A DNA stretch of 64,000 nucleotides from contig OZ038322.1 in NCBI GenBank assembly GCA_964035795.1, positions 16,849,447-16,913,446 of the forward strand, given 5' to 3'. The position numbers and the translations under genes are program-made. Shown here in pieces: positions 12,382 through 25,019 of the stretch. The notes beneath the pieces are model-generated. The model did not search any database. It saw only the letters and a program-made list of their open reading frames with translations, and was not told the DNA's origin. Numbering within the stretch: the stretch's first letter is position 1; each line of letters starts with the position of its first letter. This DNA comes from Pterobdella sp. o SKG-2022. Its lineage: Eukaryota > Annelida > Clitellata > Hirudinida > Piscicolidae.

Positions 12382-15300
12382 TCCAGCTGCAAAATAATTG
12401 TGTTTAATTTTTCCTTTCCATCACCAATATCAATTTTTAAAAAATTTCTATTTTTTCTTAAAATTTTTTTAAAAATAATTTAAATAAATATGGATTACTT
12501 TAAAGGTTAAAAATCTATTTTAAAAATACTATCAATATTTATCAATATATATGATATGAGGCAATGGGGGGGGACGATTAGCTCCATTAGAGAGAGCGCT
12601 TATAGCCGTTTGTCATCGTTATTCCAATCGACTTTTGAAAGCTGCAATTTTGTTTATATTACCACAAATTTATCGGCGTATGACACTACAGGACTGAGGT
12701 ATTTGTTCCAGAGAAGTTTGTTAAAAGTGACCAACGTTCGAAAACTTTCCATTTAGAAACTATTTCGGCTCATTCTCGGGCGGATATTTATCATAATATC
12801 ATAAAGAAAACCGCCAAACACTCATTTTTTTATATTAGTTTGAAATTTTCTGCCAAAAGTGGATATGTAAAAACTTAAATCATTTTGATAACTTTTCTGA
12901 AACTTATTTTCTGTGTCAAGTAAGCCTGCTTTATCACCATTAGTCTTGGAATCGTTTGAAAAGCAGGGTAATATAAAAAAGAACTTAAAAAGAGTGGATT
13001 TGAAATGAGTTGTTAGGAGAAAAGGATGTTAGGTTGCGGGCATTGGACTGTAGGCTATTTGGTGATTGTTTTACGCACGTGTGCTCTCAAACAATGCTTC
13101 TCAATTACATCGTAGTTTTTCTCAATACACATTTTTCATTGATGATTAATTTTTTTGCTTTCGCTCCATCCGCCTTTGTAGTTATTATTTCAGCAATTAT
13201 TGACATTAATCAGACTTAATTCTAACATGCGACAAGAAAATTAGATTTGCTTTTCAATGGTTATTGTGTCGCGTTTGCAGCAAAACATTGGTATTTTGTG
13301 ATAGATCTTCTTACACGTCTAAAACATCTCCAAGAAGCACTTTTACATTTTAAACAATTTTCAATTCGTCAGAATTAAACCTGAATTTACAGCTTATTTA
13401 ACATGGAAATGAAAGCAAAGATAAGTATATGATGTAAGCTAAATTAACATAAACAAAAATTTTCAACGGTTTCTAACGTCCTATGTAATTGAAATGGCCA
13501 TTTGTTTGTTTGCCTTTCCAAAAAAACAATTCCTTATAAATTTCTTCACCACATTATGGTTTTATAAAAAGGTAAATTTTGTAATAAAACTAAAATGAAT
13601 TAATAGTATAGAAAAATGCAAAGAAAGCTTGAAATAGTATACAATAGAAAGATTGAAAGCCTTGATCAGGTCATCTATCACATTACATCAGCAATCATTC
13701 CAATGTTAACTCAACACAAACAATATAGCCCTGTTACTTGTTCCAACATGTATTTGAAAGCTAATCTCAAATATGAAGGCATACAAATCCTATTAAAAAG
13801 TTCACTGTGTAGTTTAAAAGTGCCATGTAACACATTACTTTGAAGTCACAAAGCATGTAAAATAAATATTTATTTGTTTTTATAATTAACTCTGCTACCG
13901 CGTGCTATTTCATACGAAGACGCAATGCTTGGCTGATCAATAGAGCATATTTCAAGGTCCATTTGATGTCAAAACAGGCCTTTCAGCTTTTATGAACTTT
14001 CTTGTGCCATGATTCTTCTCTATTTCAACTCAAACTCAATCAATGTGTTTTTGTTGCTTGACATCATTTGAGCATTCATTCATAAATCTTTTGTATAATG
14101 AAGTAATATTAAATTTAAATTTGTTTTTGAGTGTTTTCTCAAAAGTCCTATGAACTAGCTCTTGTTAATTTTAATCAAACACAGAGTCTGAACTCAAACA
14201 AATCAAGAAATTACACGAATCAAACAAGTCATAATCAAATATAACTCCATCCATTCAAACGCCTCAACCTTCCAAAATCTTATAAATTCTGTATATTCTA
14301 TACTCAATCAAATTTTAAACTAAAAGAAATACAATTGAAAAGTTTCAAATTAATTAACAAAATAAAACCCAGAAATTTTTTTTCCTTCAAAGCTATTATA
14401 TCCCTGAACTGTATCAAACCAATATAGCGGATTACAAGCATGAAACTTTTGTGCTACAAGACAGCATGGGTTGGTGATAAATGGTTGTTGTAAGGATAAA
14501 CTTCAAAGGCACTCACACCATCTTTCTTGCTTCAGCGTTTGCCTTTCTCTTTGTCCTTTTCTTTGTGTTTTCAACTGTTTCAATGCGGTTATCCATTGGT
14601 CATGTTATATGGAAAAGTGATTTAATATTCTTTTCATTTCAAAGCATTTAAATAATATCAAAAAAATAGTTGATAAGTTTGTTATAAATTGTAATTGGTT
14701 TTGTTTTTTCAAACAATCGATTATAATTTTTAAGAAGTTTAAAGTTTTATATAACAATTTATAATAAACGCTAGAGACTCAAGTGACAGAGTGAACACAC
14801 AATGAAGACAAATGCCGTCAAGCCACAGTCAATTTTCATCGCATTTAAAATTCAATAAATGAATTATTATGAGTTTTAAAACATCAGTCATAAAAGCATA
14901 TAAATGACACAATAAGGCAGGTAATAGTGGAGGGAGTTTATAATGAAAAAGCTCAAGGGCTGTAAAATTGCCGACTGGGAACCTATCATAAAAATTGGGC
15001 GTTGCAGTCAATGTGAAACTTCTATTTGGAGAAATGTCATCAGAAGCTTTAATGAGTTTATTATCGTTTTTATTGTTTTATTGGTGTATTTTTAATATTT
15101 TTCAAAAAATATAAAAATAATTTTAAAGAATTATCATTCAATTTTTAGCTAAATTTAAAGTTTAAATATCAATTTTTTTTAATTTTTCATGTTTGACTAA
15201 ACGTATATAGTTGAAAATTTTTATTAATTCAATAAAATTATCAATGATATTTCGAAATATAATGGGCTTTTGTGACAATCTTCAGCTCAGACATCGTCTT

Positions 15301-15793
15301 CATTATCTCCATTCCGGCCCCTAGTGCTGACATCGACAACTATATTCAATAGAAGTCGCTGGCCTACACAAAAGTTTATCATAATATCATCAGAAATTGA
15401 TAGGTAAAAAAATATTTTCCTTACTTTGTTAAAATTTTGGTATTCATGTAGCATAGACACAATTTATCGTAGAAGAAAGCATTATAAAACATAGACTTCG
15501 CACCAAATTGAATCTAAGACTCGTGAGCAGAATGGAATATCAGCAATTATTGCAAGTTAATAAGTCAATGTGGCTTAGGACTTGGAGGCTGTTTGCATTG
15601 TTGCTTGGCTCTAAAAATATAGTATTGCACACCGGTTTCATAAGTGTTGAATAATTCTTTCAAGAGGTTAAGGAGATCTACTTAAAAGTATTTTAAAAAA
15701 TTTTTATTCGCGTCATTTTTTCTAAACGATTTCACCCACTTTAAAGCAAATTTCGCTGAGTGAGACACTATGAAGGTCCCCACAAGAACACGT

Positions 15794-15815
15794 TGGTTAC
15801 ACAAAAGTGTAACCA
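15794..15815. repeat. perfect 9-bp inverted repeat with AAAA loop
   Basis: TGGTTACAC and GTGTAACCA flank AAAA with no mismatch. It could be a small hairpin or a palindromic protein-binding site. No neighbouring gene explains it. Confidence 0.5.
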
Positions 15816-16715
15816 GAATCACTAAAGTGCATATTGATCAATGCTATAGCCATCATAAAGATGAGAACATTAAGATTATGAAGATTGTCCCAAAAACGAA
15901 TTAAAACTCAGTATCTATATTGAAGAAATATTGTTTGATGTTTGTAACTTAGTAAATTCCTTTGAAATACTTAAACGCTTGTTTTAGTATAAATTCGGGA
16001 TGAACATCATTGTACTATAAATATCTTCATGCATATATTTAAAGTTTTTAAACGTATATTTCAATGTAAATTGCTTCAAAATATAATTATATTCTAAAAT
16101 CCGAACAAAAGCCCTAACGATGATTGCTCAAAGTTCATAAGTCCTTGGTGAGAAAACTGTTCTTGAAATTCAAAAAACTGAAAATATTTTTTTCGTATTC
16201 GAAAACTCCAATTGAAAAAAGCTTTGTTGGGTGGTAGAATTATTCTGAAGATTAACAATAAAAGTTGGATATCGCTAAAAGGAAATACAATATAGATTAT
16301 TGATCTAAATGAATTTATTATTTGTTACGTTGTGTTTAAAACAAGGAAAAATAGTTATTTTTAAAGTATTTAAATCAAAATCTTGATGTAACAGAAACAA
16401 AGCACTCAAGAAGTCATGAATATATTCAAAATAATGGCTGAACCGCTCAAAAACGTCACACTAAACTACATACGAAATAACATAAAAACTCATTCTAGGA
16501 GAAGTATCCATCAGAATGAACACGAATAAAAAACTGCACAAAAAACAAACTTACAAAGGTCCCAACAAAACAGAATTTACACGTCCAGCAAACAAAATCA
16601 AAAGACCTATTCACCTTTATATGATTTATCGTCCTAATCTCAAGCTACCTTTTTTAATCCGCCATGCCTCCCCCTTCATGAGACTCATGTCATAACTCCA
16701 CTTTTAAGCATTTGT

Positions 16716-16725
16716 CACGTGGGAA
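16716..16725 (+). promoter_or_regulatory. overlapping E-box and Su(H)/CSL-type site
   Basis: CACGTG overlaps GTGGGAA (16719-16725), the consensus bound by Su(H)/RBPJ in Notch signalling. Such short motifs occur by chance; it is noted only because it sits in the long flank of a POU gene. Confidence 0.2.
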
Positions 16726-19700
16726 GCTGCGACATTAAGGTCTTACTTGAAAGGAAAAGGGGAAAAAATGATTAAAAGACTAAATTAACGACAAAAAACC
16801 TAAAAATGACATAAGATTAACAGTATTAAAGATCAAAGAGAAAAAATCAACAACAGCAGTTTGGAATATTTCGCAAGGGTACAAAAATAATAGAAAGCTT
16901 CAGAAATAGGTATTGTGGTGATGTATTTTTAAAGCATTGACAAACAATTAAACTAATGGAAGTAATTTTTAAAACTCTCTACATTGTTTCTTTTTACAAA
17001 AACATTAAGTGTTGCAGGGAGAACGCAGGGAAAGATGGTGGAAGATAGGAAAAGTTTTTAAGTAAAAGGTCAAAGGTGTTGTGATTAATAGCTTGATAAG
17101 CTTAATTCCGCGTTAGTCAGATAACCTCAACTTTTAGCACGCGTGCTTGCGAGCAGTTTGAGCTGTTTAACGGTGTCTTTGAATTACTAACTTTCTGCAG
17201 AACTGTCAATTCCTCGATCGAAGTAATATTTCTTTTGAGAAGTTTCTTCAAAACTTATCGACATTTTTTCACTCGATTTTTAAAACTATTTTCTTGATAA
17301 TATTTTAAAGTTCTATTTTCCCAATAGTTTATTGAACGTTAAAGCTGTCTGACGTTAAAAAACCCCTTTACCACACACGAACCTTGTTAACAGGTACCCA
17401 TTTATGCCCATAAAAGCATTTTTTATACATGCAGTGAGTGTTTTCTTTTGTAATATACTCAAATGTGTATGATATTGTGTATCTTTGGGACGTGTGAGTG
17501 TGTTTGGATGCCCGCTTGGTATAACGCAAAAATTTGAATTGTAAATGAGGCCAATGCGATACGGAAAATTATTATGCGAGGCGAGTTCTACAACGAAAGA
17601 AGAAGAGGAGGAGAATGATGATTTGGGTCCTATCATTGATTATTTCTGATAAATATTTATAGCTTACATACGTATGTTTTATATTATAAATAGTAACATA
17701 GATGCCATTATTAAGAGGTTGTTTAGAGGTTGATGGAATCATGGTGATGGGTTACCACAAATTTTTAGTTTTAATCAAATGGCTGAACAAAACTTGTTAA
17801 CTTTTTATTTATTAATTTAGTCAGTTTATCATTTAATGTTTTAAAATGTTTCAATTTTCTGAATAAAATAAAAAATTTATTAAAAGTTTTATATTAATTT
17901 TTTAAAATAATTAAATAAATTATATTATTGATAAATGTAATTTAAAAAACAACTAGGAATCAAATATCGCACAAATTCATTCGCTTCATCCACAATATCA
18001 TCTTTCTCATCTATTTTTAATGTTTTCACTTTTAAACATGCGTAATTCAAAGACATTATTTTAACATTACATCAAAAAATATTTTTAAGCAATAATTAAA
18101 ATAAATATTCGATAATTCCACAATAAATATTTTAGTAAAAATTATTATTTATCTTCATTATTAGTTAAATTAAATTTTAAACCTTAATTAAATCAAATAC
18201 TATTTTAGCATTATTTTAACACAAATCGAGTAGTGAATAACACACTAATTCAACGTCGTTTTGGTTAAACTAAGTAAGGACATTCCAATTACAGCCTCAA
18301 GGTAATAACCTCAAGACAACCTCAATCTTGGATATATATAACAAATTTGAATAGATTAGAAGCCTTGTTAGTTAACTCTCACGCTGTAATGAACTACGGA
18401 AGTCGAAAACACAGCAATCTTTTGATTGACAGTTATGGGGAAAATTGAAAATACATGCACAATTTTGAGCTTAAGTTTAAAAAAAATCGGAAACCTTGTT
18501 TAAAGCATATAAAATCTTTTGAATGAGAATCTAATTGAGTTCAGACTTTATAATGAAACAATTCTCATAAATTTCATCATTTATTCTACCATATTAGTAG
18601 ATTTAAACTTTCATAGTACAATAGTAACAATAATATTTACAAGGAAATGTTAGCAATCTTTACAATACAATAAAAACAACATCCAACCTTCATTATCCAA
18701 CCCAACTACTCATGCTTCTGCGTACAAAATCCCCATAACTAACACACCAAGCTACTTAGCGCATCATTAACATAACTGCCTCACTACCTGACACTTTCAC
18801 CTGTATTACACATCCTGCCGTGACGTCAATGTCGAACTAATATTATTTATTAACAAGGGATCCATTTTCTAGTATTCATGGCATTTTTGTTAATGTTTAT
18901 TCATGCTGGCTATTATGTTTTATAGTTTTTTTTTAATTGTAGTTATTATTATAAGTGATTATTTGGTTTATTTTAACATTTTAATTTATTATATTATATA
19001 TTAAGGATTATCATATAATCTTTACTGCTTATGTATATTTTAAGTTGAGAGTTTGATATAATGCTCTATTTTTTTATATCCCCCCCGCCCATCTCTCTTT
19101 TAGCTTAGAAACGCATTGTCTTAATTGTTGTTGAAATGGCTATGGAAAACCACATATTAAATAAATTTCCATGTTTTTTTCTAATTTCTTTTAATTTCAC
19201 TTTTCCAAAGTTTTTTTTTCCATTTAATAATTAATATTTCTCAAAGTATAATAAAAAACCTATTCAATTTTGTCTCAACGGTATATGAAAAATGTCAAAA
19301 CCCCAATAGTTTTATAAAAGTAGTAGTTCGAACCTCTAATATGTCGCATCGTAAACAAGCGAGCTGATTTATTTCAATGAATCCAACGACCTTTGCTTTC
19401 AAATAAAATATTAAACCCATATTATTTTAACATTTACATAACCCACATTAATCATTTATTATTTAAGACTGTATTGATGCTGGTAGTATAGTATTATATG
19501 TCTAAACTTTTTAAAGTATAATACACTCAGCTTTTTAACTCAGTAGGTTTTTAATGGTAAAACTCACGCAGCCCACCAAGTTCAACGTCTCTATCAACTT
19601 TAGAAAAGATTTTTTAGAAATTCACACGACAAAAGTATGAAAGGATCATAAAGTCAGTACAAATAATAAAGATAATATGCAATGTGACAATAAAGTTGAT

Positions 19701-22700
19701 AAGGGCCGCTAATGAAACTTCTTTAAACTACAATAACTTGATAATACGAACCATTGTGGATATTATTAATAGAGAACTTTAAATGAGGTACCATTGAAAA
19801 ACCGACAATTTGAAGCACGTTTCTACACTTTTTGAACTTAGTACCCTATAACCGATGAAACATCAGAGGAGTTTTAATGCTTATATATGATCAGTTGCAT
19901 GAATGTGTGTTCAATGCGGACCTAGACGTTTGATGACTTCATTATTTTTATTTATTTTTTCAAATTTCATTGTTTTATTCTTTTAAAACATGAGTTTTAG
20001 GTTATTCACTTAACACTTCGAGAGTAGTGAAACCTTGAGCATCAAAGGCTTTTCAAAAAGCTCTGAAACAAACAGTAATAATAATCATAAAATGATATAA
20101 TATTAATTAATAATACAATTGAGATATAATATCATTAATATGAAACTTATTAAGAAATGCATTTATCAATAAAAATAAAAATATGGTAATACCAGAAAAT
20201 ATAATAAAAATAAAATGATAACATAAGTTATTGCAACAACAATTATTACTCAGTCTGGAACTTTGAAATGTAAGAAAGTTTGATAAAAAACAAAGAAAGA
20301 TGGCAGTGTTTCAATTTGACAATGTCTTTTTTCTAATCTGCTAAGAGCCTTCTAGTTTGTTCTGTGCAAATTACATAATCATCTAAGCTTCCCGCACAAC
20401 ACTGTTTTATTGCAAAGTTCACTTTTTTTAATGCTCTTTTGCCAACAATTTAGTCTCTTTAATGGATTTTTCTAATCTAAAAGAAAAATCATCTGCCGCT
20501 TTGGTACTTTGGAGAAACAAAGATTCCTCCTTATCGAGTTAAATCAATACAAAGAATATTTCCGCAAGAAAAAATTGTTACTTTCAGAAAATATATCTTA
20601 TCGTTTACACTCTTCATTTTTCTATGATTCTAACATAGTCATTTAAAATCATCCCAAAATGCATATAAATAGCAAACAACATCGCTGTTATATTTTATAA
20701 TGAAACATTGAGATTTGAAAACAGATATGCTCGAGTTTCAACAGATACAGAAGCTTTTATTACGGCATAGAAAAAATGTTTGGTAACATAGAGACTTATT
20801 GATCACAACATGAAGCAGGAAATCGTAAAGGAACTATCGATAAATCTCACTGCCCCAACACATTGTAGCAATGGCTACATAAAAGAAGCGCTAAGGTGCC
20901 TATAAAACTATTTTATAGCTATTTATATTCCTTTTTAAAAGTATTAATATTAATAAAAGTGTATTAAAGTTTATAAACTGTTTAATATAGTTTTAATATT
21001 TTGAAATCTTCCATAATGTTTTTCATTAATCACAGCACAATGCATTGAAGGATTTCGAGATAACAACCGCAATGACTTCTTTTTCACCTTGAACTTTTTG
21101 AAGTTTTACGCGGCAACATTACTCGAGACGAACTTACAACAACTCATATTTATATACTGTTTAAAATTTTTTTAAATTATTAATAAAAACCATTATATTT
21201 TTTTTGAATACATACATAAAAGTTATTCAATAGCCAAATTTTTTAATCCTGTTAAAAAAAAAAAACAAAAAAACTAATGATAAATCAAAATTCCATTAAA
21301 ATAATATGGGTGAATAACGGCATAAAATGGCGCATTTCTCAGATCACTATAACGACGACCAACCCTCTTTCACCATCTGTCTTTTGATCCTCCCCTTTCA
21401 AAGGCAACCTCCTTATGCCCATGACTTCACTGTGTGACTTATACTTCTTATGATTTGTAAACGATTAGTTGTGCTAGGCTGTTTGTGTGTTTGATGGTAT
21501 GTTGCTTTTAAGTTTTCATAATGGGGTCTCTGTAGTTTAATCAGTCACTTTTTATGTGTATTTAAAATAATTTTTCAGAAATTTGTTCCAATTTTGACGA
21601 ATTTTAATAAAAATTAATACAAAAATTTTACTTGAAAGTATTATCTTCAAAAGTGGATTTCAATGAAAAACAATAAAACAACAATTAAATGCACACAAAG
21701 AAATATATCCACTCATTCATTTGTCAAAACCTTCCAGATTCTTTCAAAGTATTGTTTTCGTCGTCAAAGCTAGTAACTGTTACAATTGCTTCTATCAATC
21801 TTATTGTCTTTTTTTCGTTTTATGAAGTACCGTTTGAAGTTCTTTTTTTGATCTACATTTTCAATAACCATTACTCTTCTTTAATCTTTTTATTTTTTAG
21901 ACATTCTAAATGTTTCCACAATACAATTTTCAAGGACTATGAATAAGAAGGGATTTGGAATGGTACTTTGAAACTCTCATAACTTTTAGTATTGATTCGA
22001 GGCTTTATTCTAAGTATGTAAAAGTCTGAAACTATGAGAGGCATCATTGAAAAAATTTAAAAGTGCTTCACCTAGATGATTGTTTTTTAATGCTAAATTT
22101 TTTTTTGTTTTTTCGAACATTTCTTACTAGTCGGTTAGGCGCCTTGCACTCTGATGTGATTTCGAGGCTTAATACCATGTGAATATTATTTAAATTTTTT
22201 TTCATGCTTATGATGTTTAAAAGTTTATTCAAAATATTAAAAAAAAAACTCGAAAACGATTATTGAATTTTACTGTCAAAAACATTATAAAATAATCGGA
22301 AGTAGTGAGTTTAACAGCTTGTTGCGGTAAAAATCTTTCATAGAATAAGATAAAAATTATAAAAATAAATAAGTGTGGAAGAGAAAAAATCTAAATAAAA
22401 AGACCGTTGGTGTAGAGAAGTAAAGGCTTCCGGTACACATTCATTCATATTTCCGTCTGTAGCCATGCCACGTTATTAATTTACTTTCAAAAGATTTGTA
22501 TTACAAATGGTTAACAGTCGGATGGTGAGTTTGAGAGAAAATCGAAAAAAAAATGAAATATGTAGAAAAAAGATTTAGGTGAAATTTAAAAATTGTCTGA
22601 GTTAGATCCTTTTTAGTAGTGTTATTCAAGTTTATTTGAACTGGAAAAACAAATACAAAGTTTAACATGTTTAATCATTAGATATGTACAATGTTATTTC

Positions 22701-22936
22701 TCAAAGCTGCATGAGCAATCGTGAAACTAAAGATTAGTAAGAGTTAATCGTTTTTGTAATTTCAAATAATTATCGTCTCATTTTCACTTGTAATAGTCAA
22801 ATTTTCAAAAAGTTCATTAGAAATAAATTGGAAATGTATGAAATAAATTTCAAAAACTCGTCCATTGAAGCATGATTGTTAGTTAATAAATACTCAAATC
22901 AGAAGCGTTCAATTCACAACAGAGACGTATGTTTGT

Positions 22937-25019
22937 TCAGTTTGTAGCGGCATAACACTGTAGTTGATGTTGTAAAGATCTTTGCATGTTGGAGAGAAGC
23001 ATAGACGTAGGTGGAGGTGGTGACGACGATGATACATTGTGTTGTTGCTGTTGTTGTTGTTGCTGTTGTTGTTGCAAAAATTGCTGCTGTTGTTGTTGAC
23101 TTTGTTGAAAAAATGATTGGTGGTGAGAGTTGGAGTATAGAACATGGTGGAGGGAAGATGTGAGTAGTGAAGGGGAATAATCGGTGAGGGAAGAATAAGA
23201 AGGCAGGTTGACAATGGAAGAAGTTGTATCCAGTTGGGGCGTTGAAGCGGGGTCAATGTTGTTGAGGTTGTTTGAGTTGTTGTTGCTGTTATATTGAGTG
23301 TGAATGTGGTTGTCTAGCAGGTTTTCATCGTTTTCTTCATTGCCATTGTTGCCGGTGTAGTTTGTGGAGTTGAGTTGGTCAAGGTAAGCACTGCTAGGTA
23401 GCATGTTGTTGTTTTTGTCAACATTCAGATTATTGTTGTTTGACGTGACTATATTATTCGTTTCATTGTTGCTGTTGTTACAATTATTATTGTTGTTATT
23501 AGTTTTATTATTATTGTTGTTTTTATTTTGTTTATTAATACTTGCATTATTAGTATTATTAATAACAGACTGCTGCAAAGTAGGGGACGAGAGATAGCGT
23601 TTGTTGCAAGCTCCAATAGACGATCCCGCATCGGAGTGGTCTGAAGAAGTAGGCTCGCACAGCATTGGACTGCTGTTTTCTGAACCTTCTCTTTCACTCA
23701 TACCCATGCCTCCGTTCATCATTAGATCTCCTCCCCCCATCGAGTCAGGCACCACAGGAGTCATACGTTTCTCTTTTTGACGTCGGTTACAAAACCAAAC
23801 TCTCACCACCTCCTTCTCCAACTGCAGTTCCTCCGATAAACGAGCTATGTCTGATGCGTTTGGTTTGGGCTGTTTTACAAAATTATTTTCTAATGCCCCT
23901 TTTACTGTTACTTCTATACTCGTTCTTTTTTTTCGTTTTCTTCCTTGAGCAGCAATTTTATCAATATTAGTGGGGCTTCCTGTAGTTGAATCTGCTTCTT
24001 CTAGCCACTTCTCCACTAAAGGCTTCAACTTGCACATATTTTTGAAACTCAATTGCAGAGCTTCAAAACGGCAGATGGTTGTCTGTGAAAATACATTTCC
24101 ATAAAGTGTTCCTAAAGCAAGTCCAACATCAGCCTGTGTGTATCCTAGTTTTATCCTACGTTGTTTAAACTGCTTGGCGAACTGTTCAAGATCAAAGTTA
24201 GAAGGAGCTTCTTCATCTGAAGGGATATCTCCGCCAACATTACTTGAATCCATCAAACTTTCTGGTCCCTCTAGACCTCCCAAAGATGAACGCCACGAGG
24301 CTCCATAAACGTTTGAGGCATTGGTTGAAGAAAGGCTATTGTTACTGACGTTGTTGTTGTTNNNNNNNNNNNNNNNNNNNNNNNNNNNNNNNNNNNNNNN
24401 NNNNNNNNNNNNNNNNNNNNNNNNNNNNNNNNNNNNNNNNNNNNNNNNNNNNNNNNNNNNNNNNNNNNNNNNNNNNNNNNNNNNNNNNNNNNNNNNNNNN
24501 NNNNNNNNNNNNNNNNNNNNNNNNNNNNNNNNNNNNNNNNNNNNNNNNNNNNNNNNNNNNNATTGCGTAGGACATTTGAAGTTGATCTAGAGTTGCAGAG
24601 TGGTTGTTAGAAGGAGCATGTTGTTGGTTGAGAGGAGATTGTTGCTGATGTTGGTGATGGAGGGGCCAAAAGGAGGAGTGAAGGTGGTGGTGTGATGCTT
24701 GGTTTTGGTGGTAGAGCTGGTGGCTTGGTTGCTGCAAGTGCATATCATGCTTCCATAGGTTAGGTTGAATGGAGGAGTAATTGCTGGAAGGAGAAGATGA
24801 TCCCAAATCGGTAAGACAATTAGGAGCTGAAAGAGACAATCTATAATAATCGTCTGTTAGAATGTTTTGTGAATGTTGCTGTTGAAGGATTGCTTGTTGG
24901 CGCTGTTGTTGGAGAAATTGCATGCTGTTCATTAATTGTTGTTGTTCTTGTTGGTGTGGTGATGTGGTTGCGAATGTTTCACAGTTGTATGGAGTTTCAT
25001 TAACATTTGAAGTTGCCAT
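22937..25019 (-). CDS. POU3F: class III POU-homeodomain transcription factor (Brn/vvl type), interrupted by assembly gap
   Basis: Starts at ATG 25019 ([11 protein letters not shown]) and stops at TGA 22939-22937. The N-terminal part (152 codons before the gap) is rich in Gln and His. After the gap come a bipartite DNA-binding region and a low-complexity tail. Numbered from Met at 24283, the POU-specific domain is about residues 23-99 ([40 protein letters not shown]), the linker 100-114, and the homeodomain 115-174 with [11 protein letters not shown] in helix 3, including the POU-typical Cys. These are near-identical to class III POU factors, which control neural, glandular and ectodermal fates. 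The tail has long Asn and Gln runs, a PPPP stretch and ends LQCYAATN. Lack of introns in the visible parts fits class III genes. N-terminal and C-terminal parts are joined only by inference across the gap. Which vertebrate paralogue it equates to is not meaningful. Confidence 0.93.
24362..24561. other. assembly gap (200 N) inside the POU gene
   Basis: Exactly 200 N. The base run just downstream of it on the coding strand is AAC/CAA-type triplets, so a collapsed trinucleotide repeat is the likely cause. The coding phase on the two sides (two bases left before, codon start after) does not fit 200 bases. Confidence 0.99.

Noticed and set aside
22909..23256. Second minus-strand frame and plus-strand frames (23403-23597, 23665-23970) over the POU gene
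   Set aside because: Out-of-frame or antisense shadows of the Asn/Gln-rich POU coding sequence.
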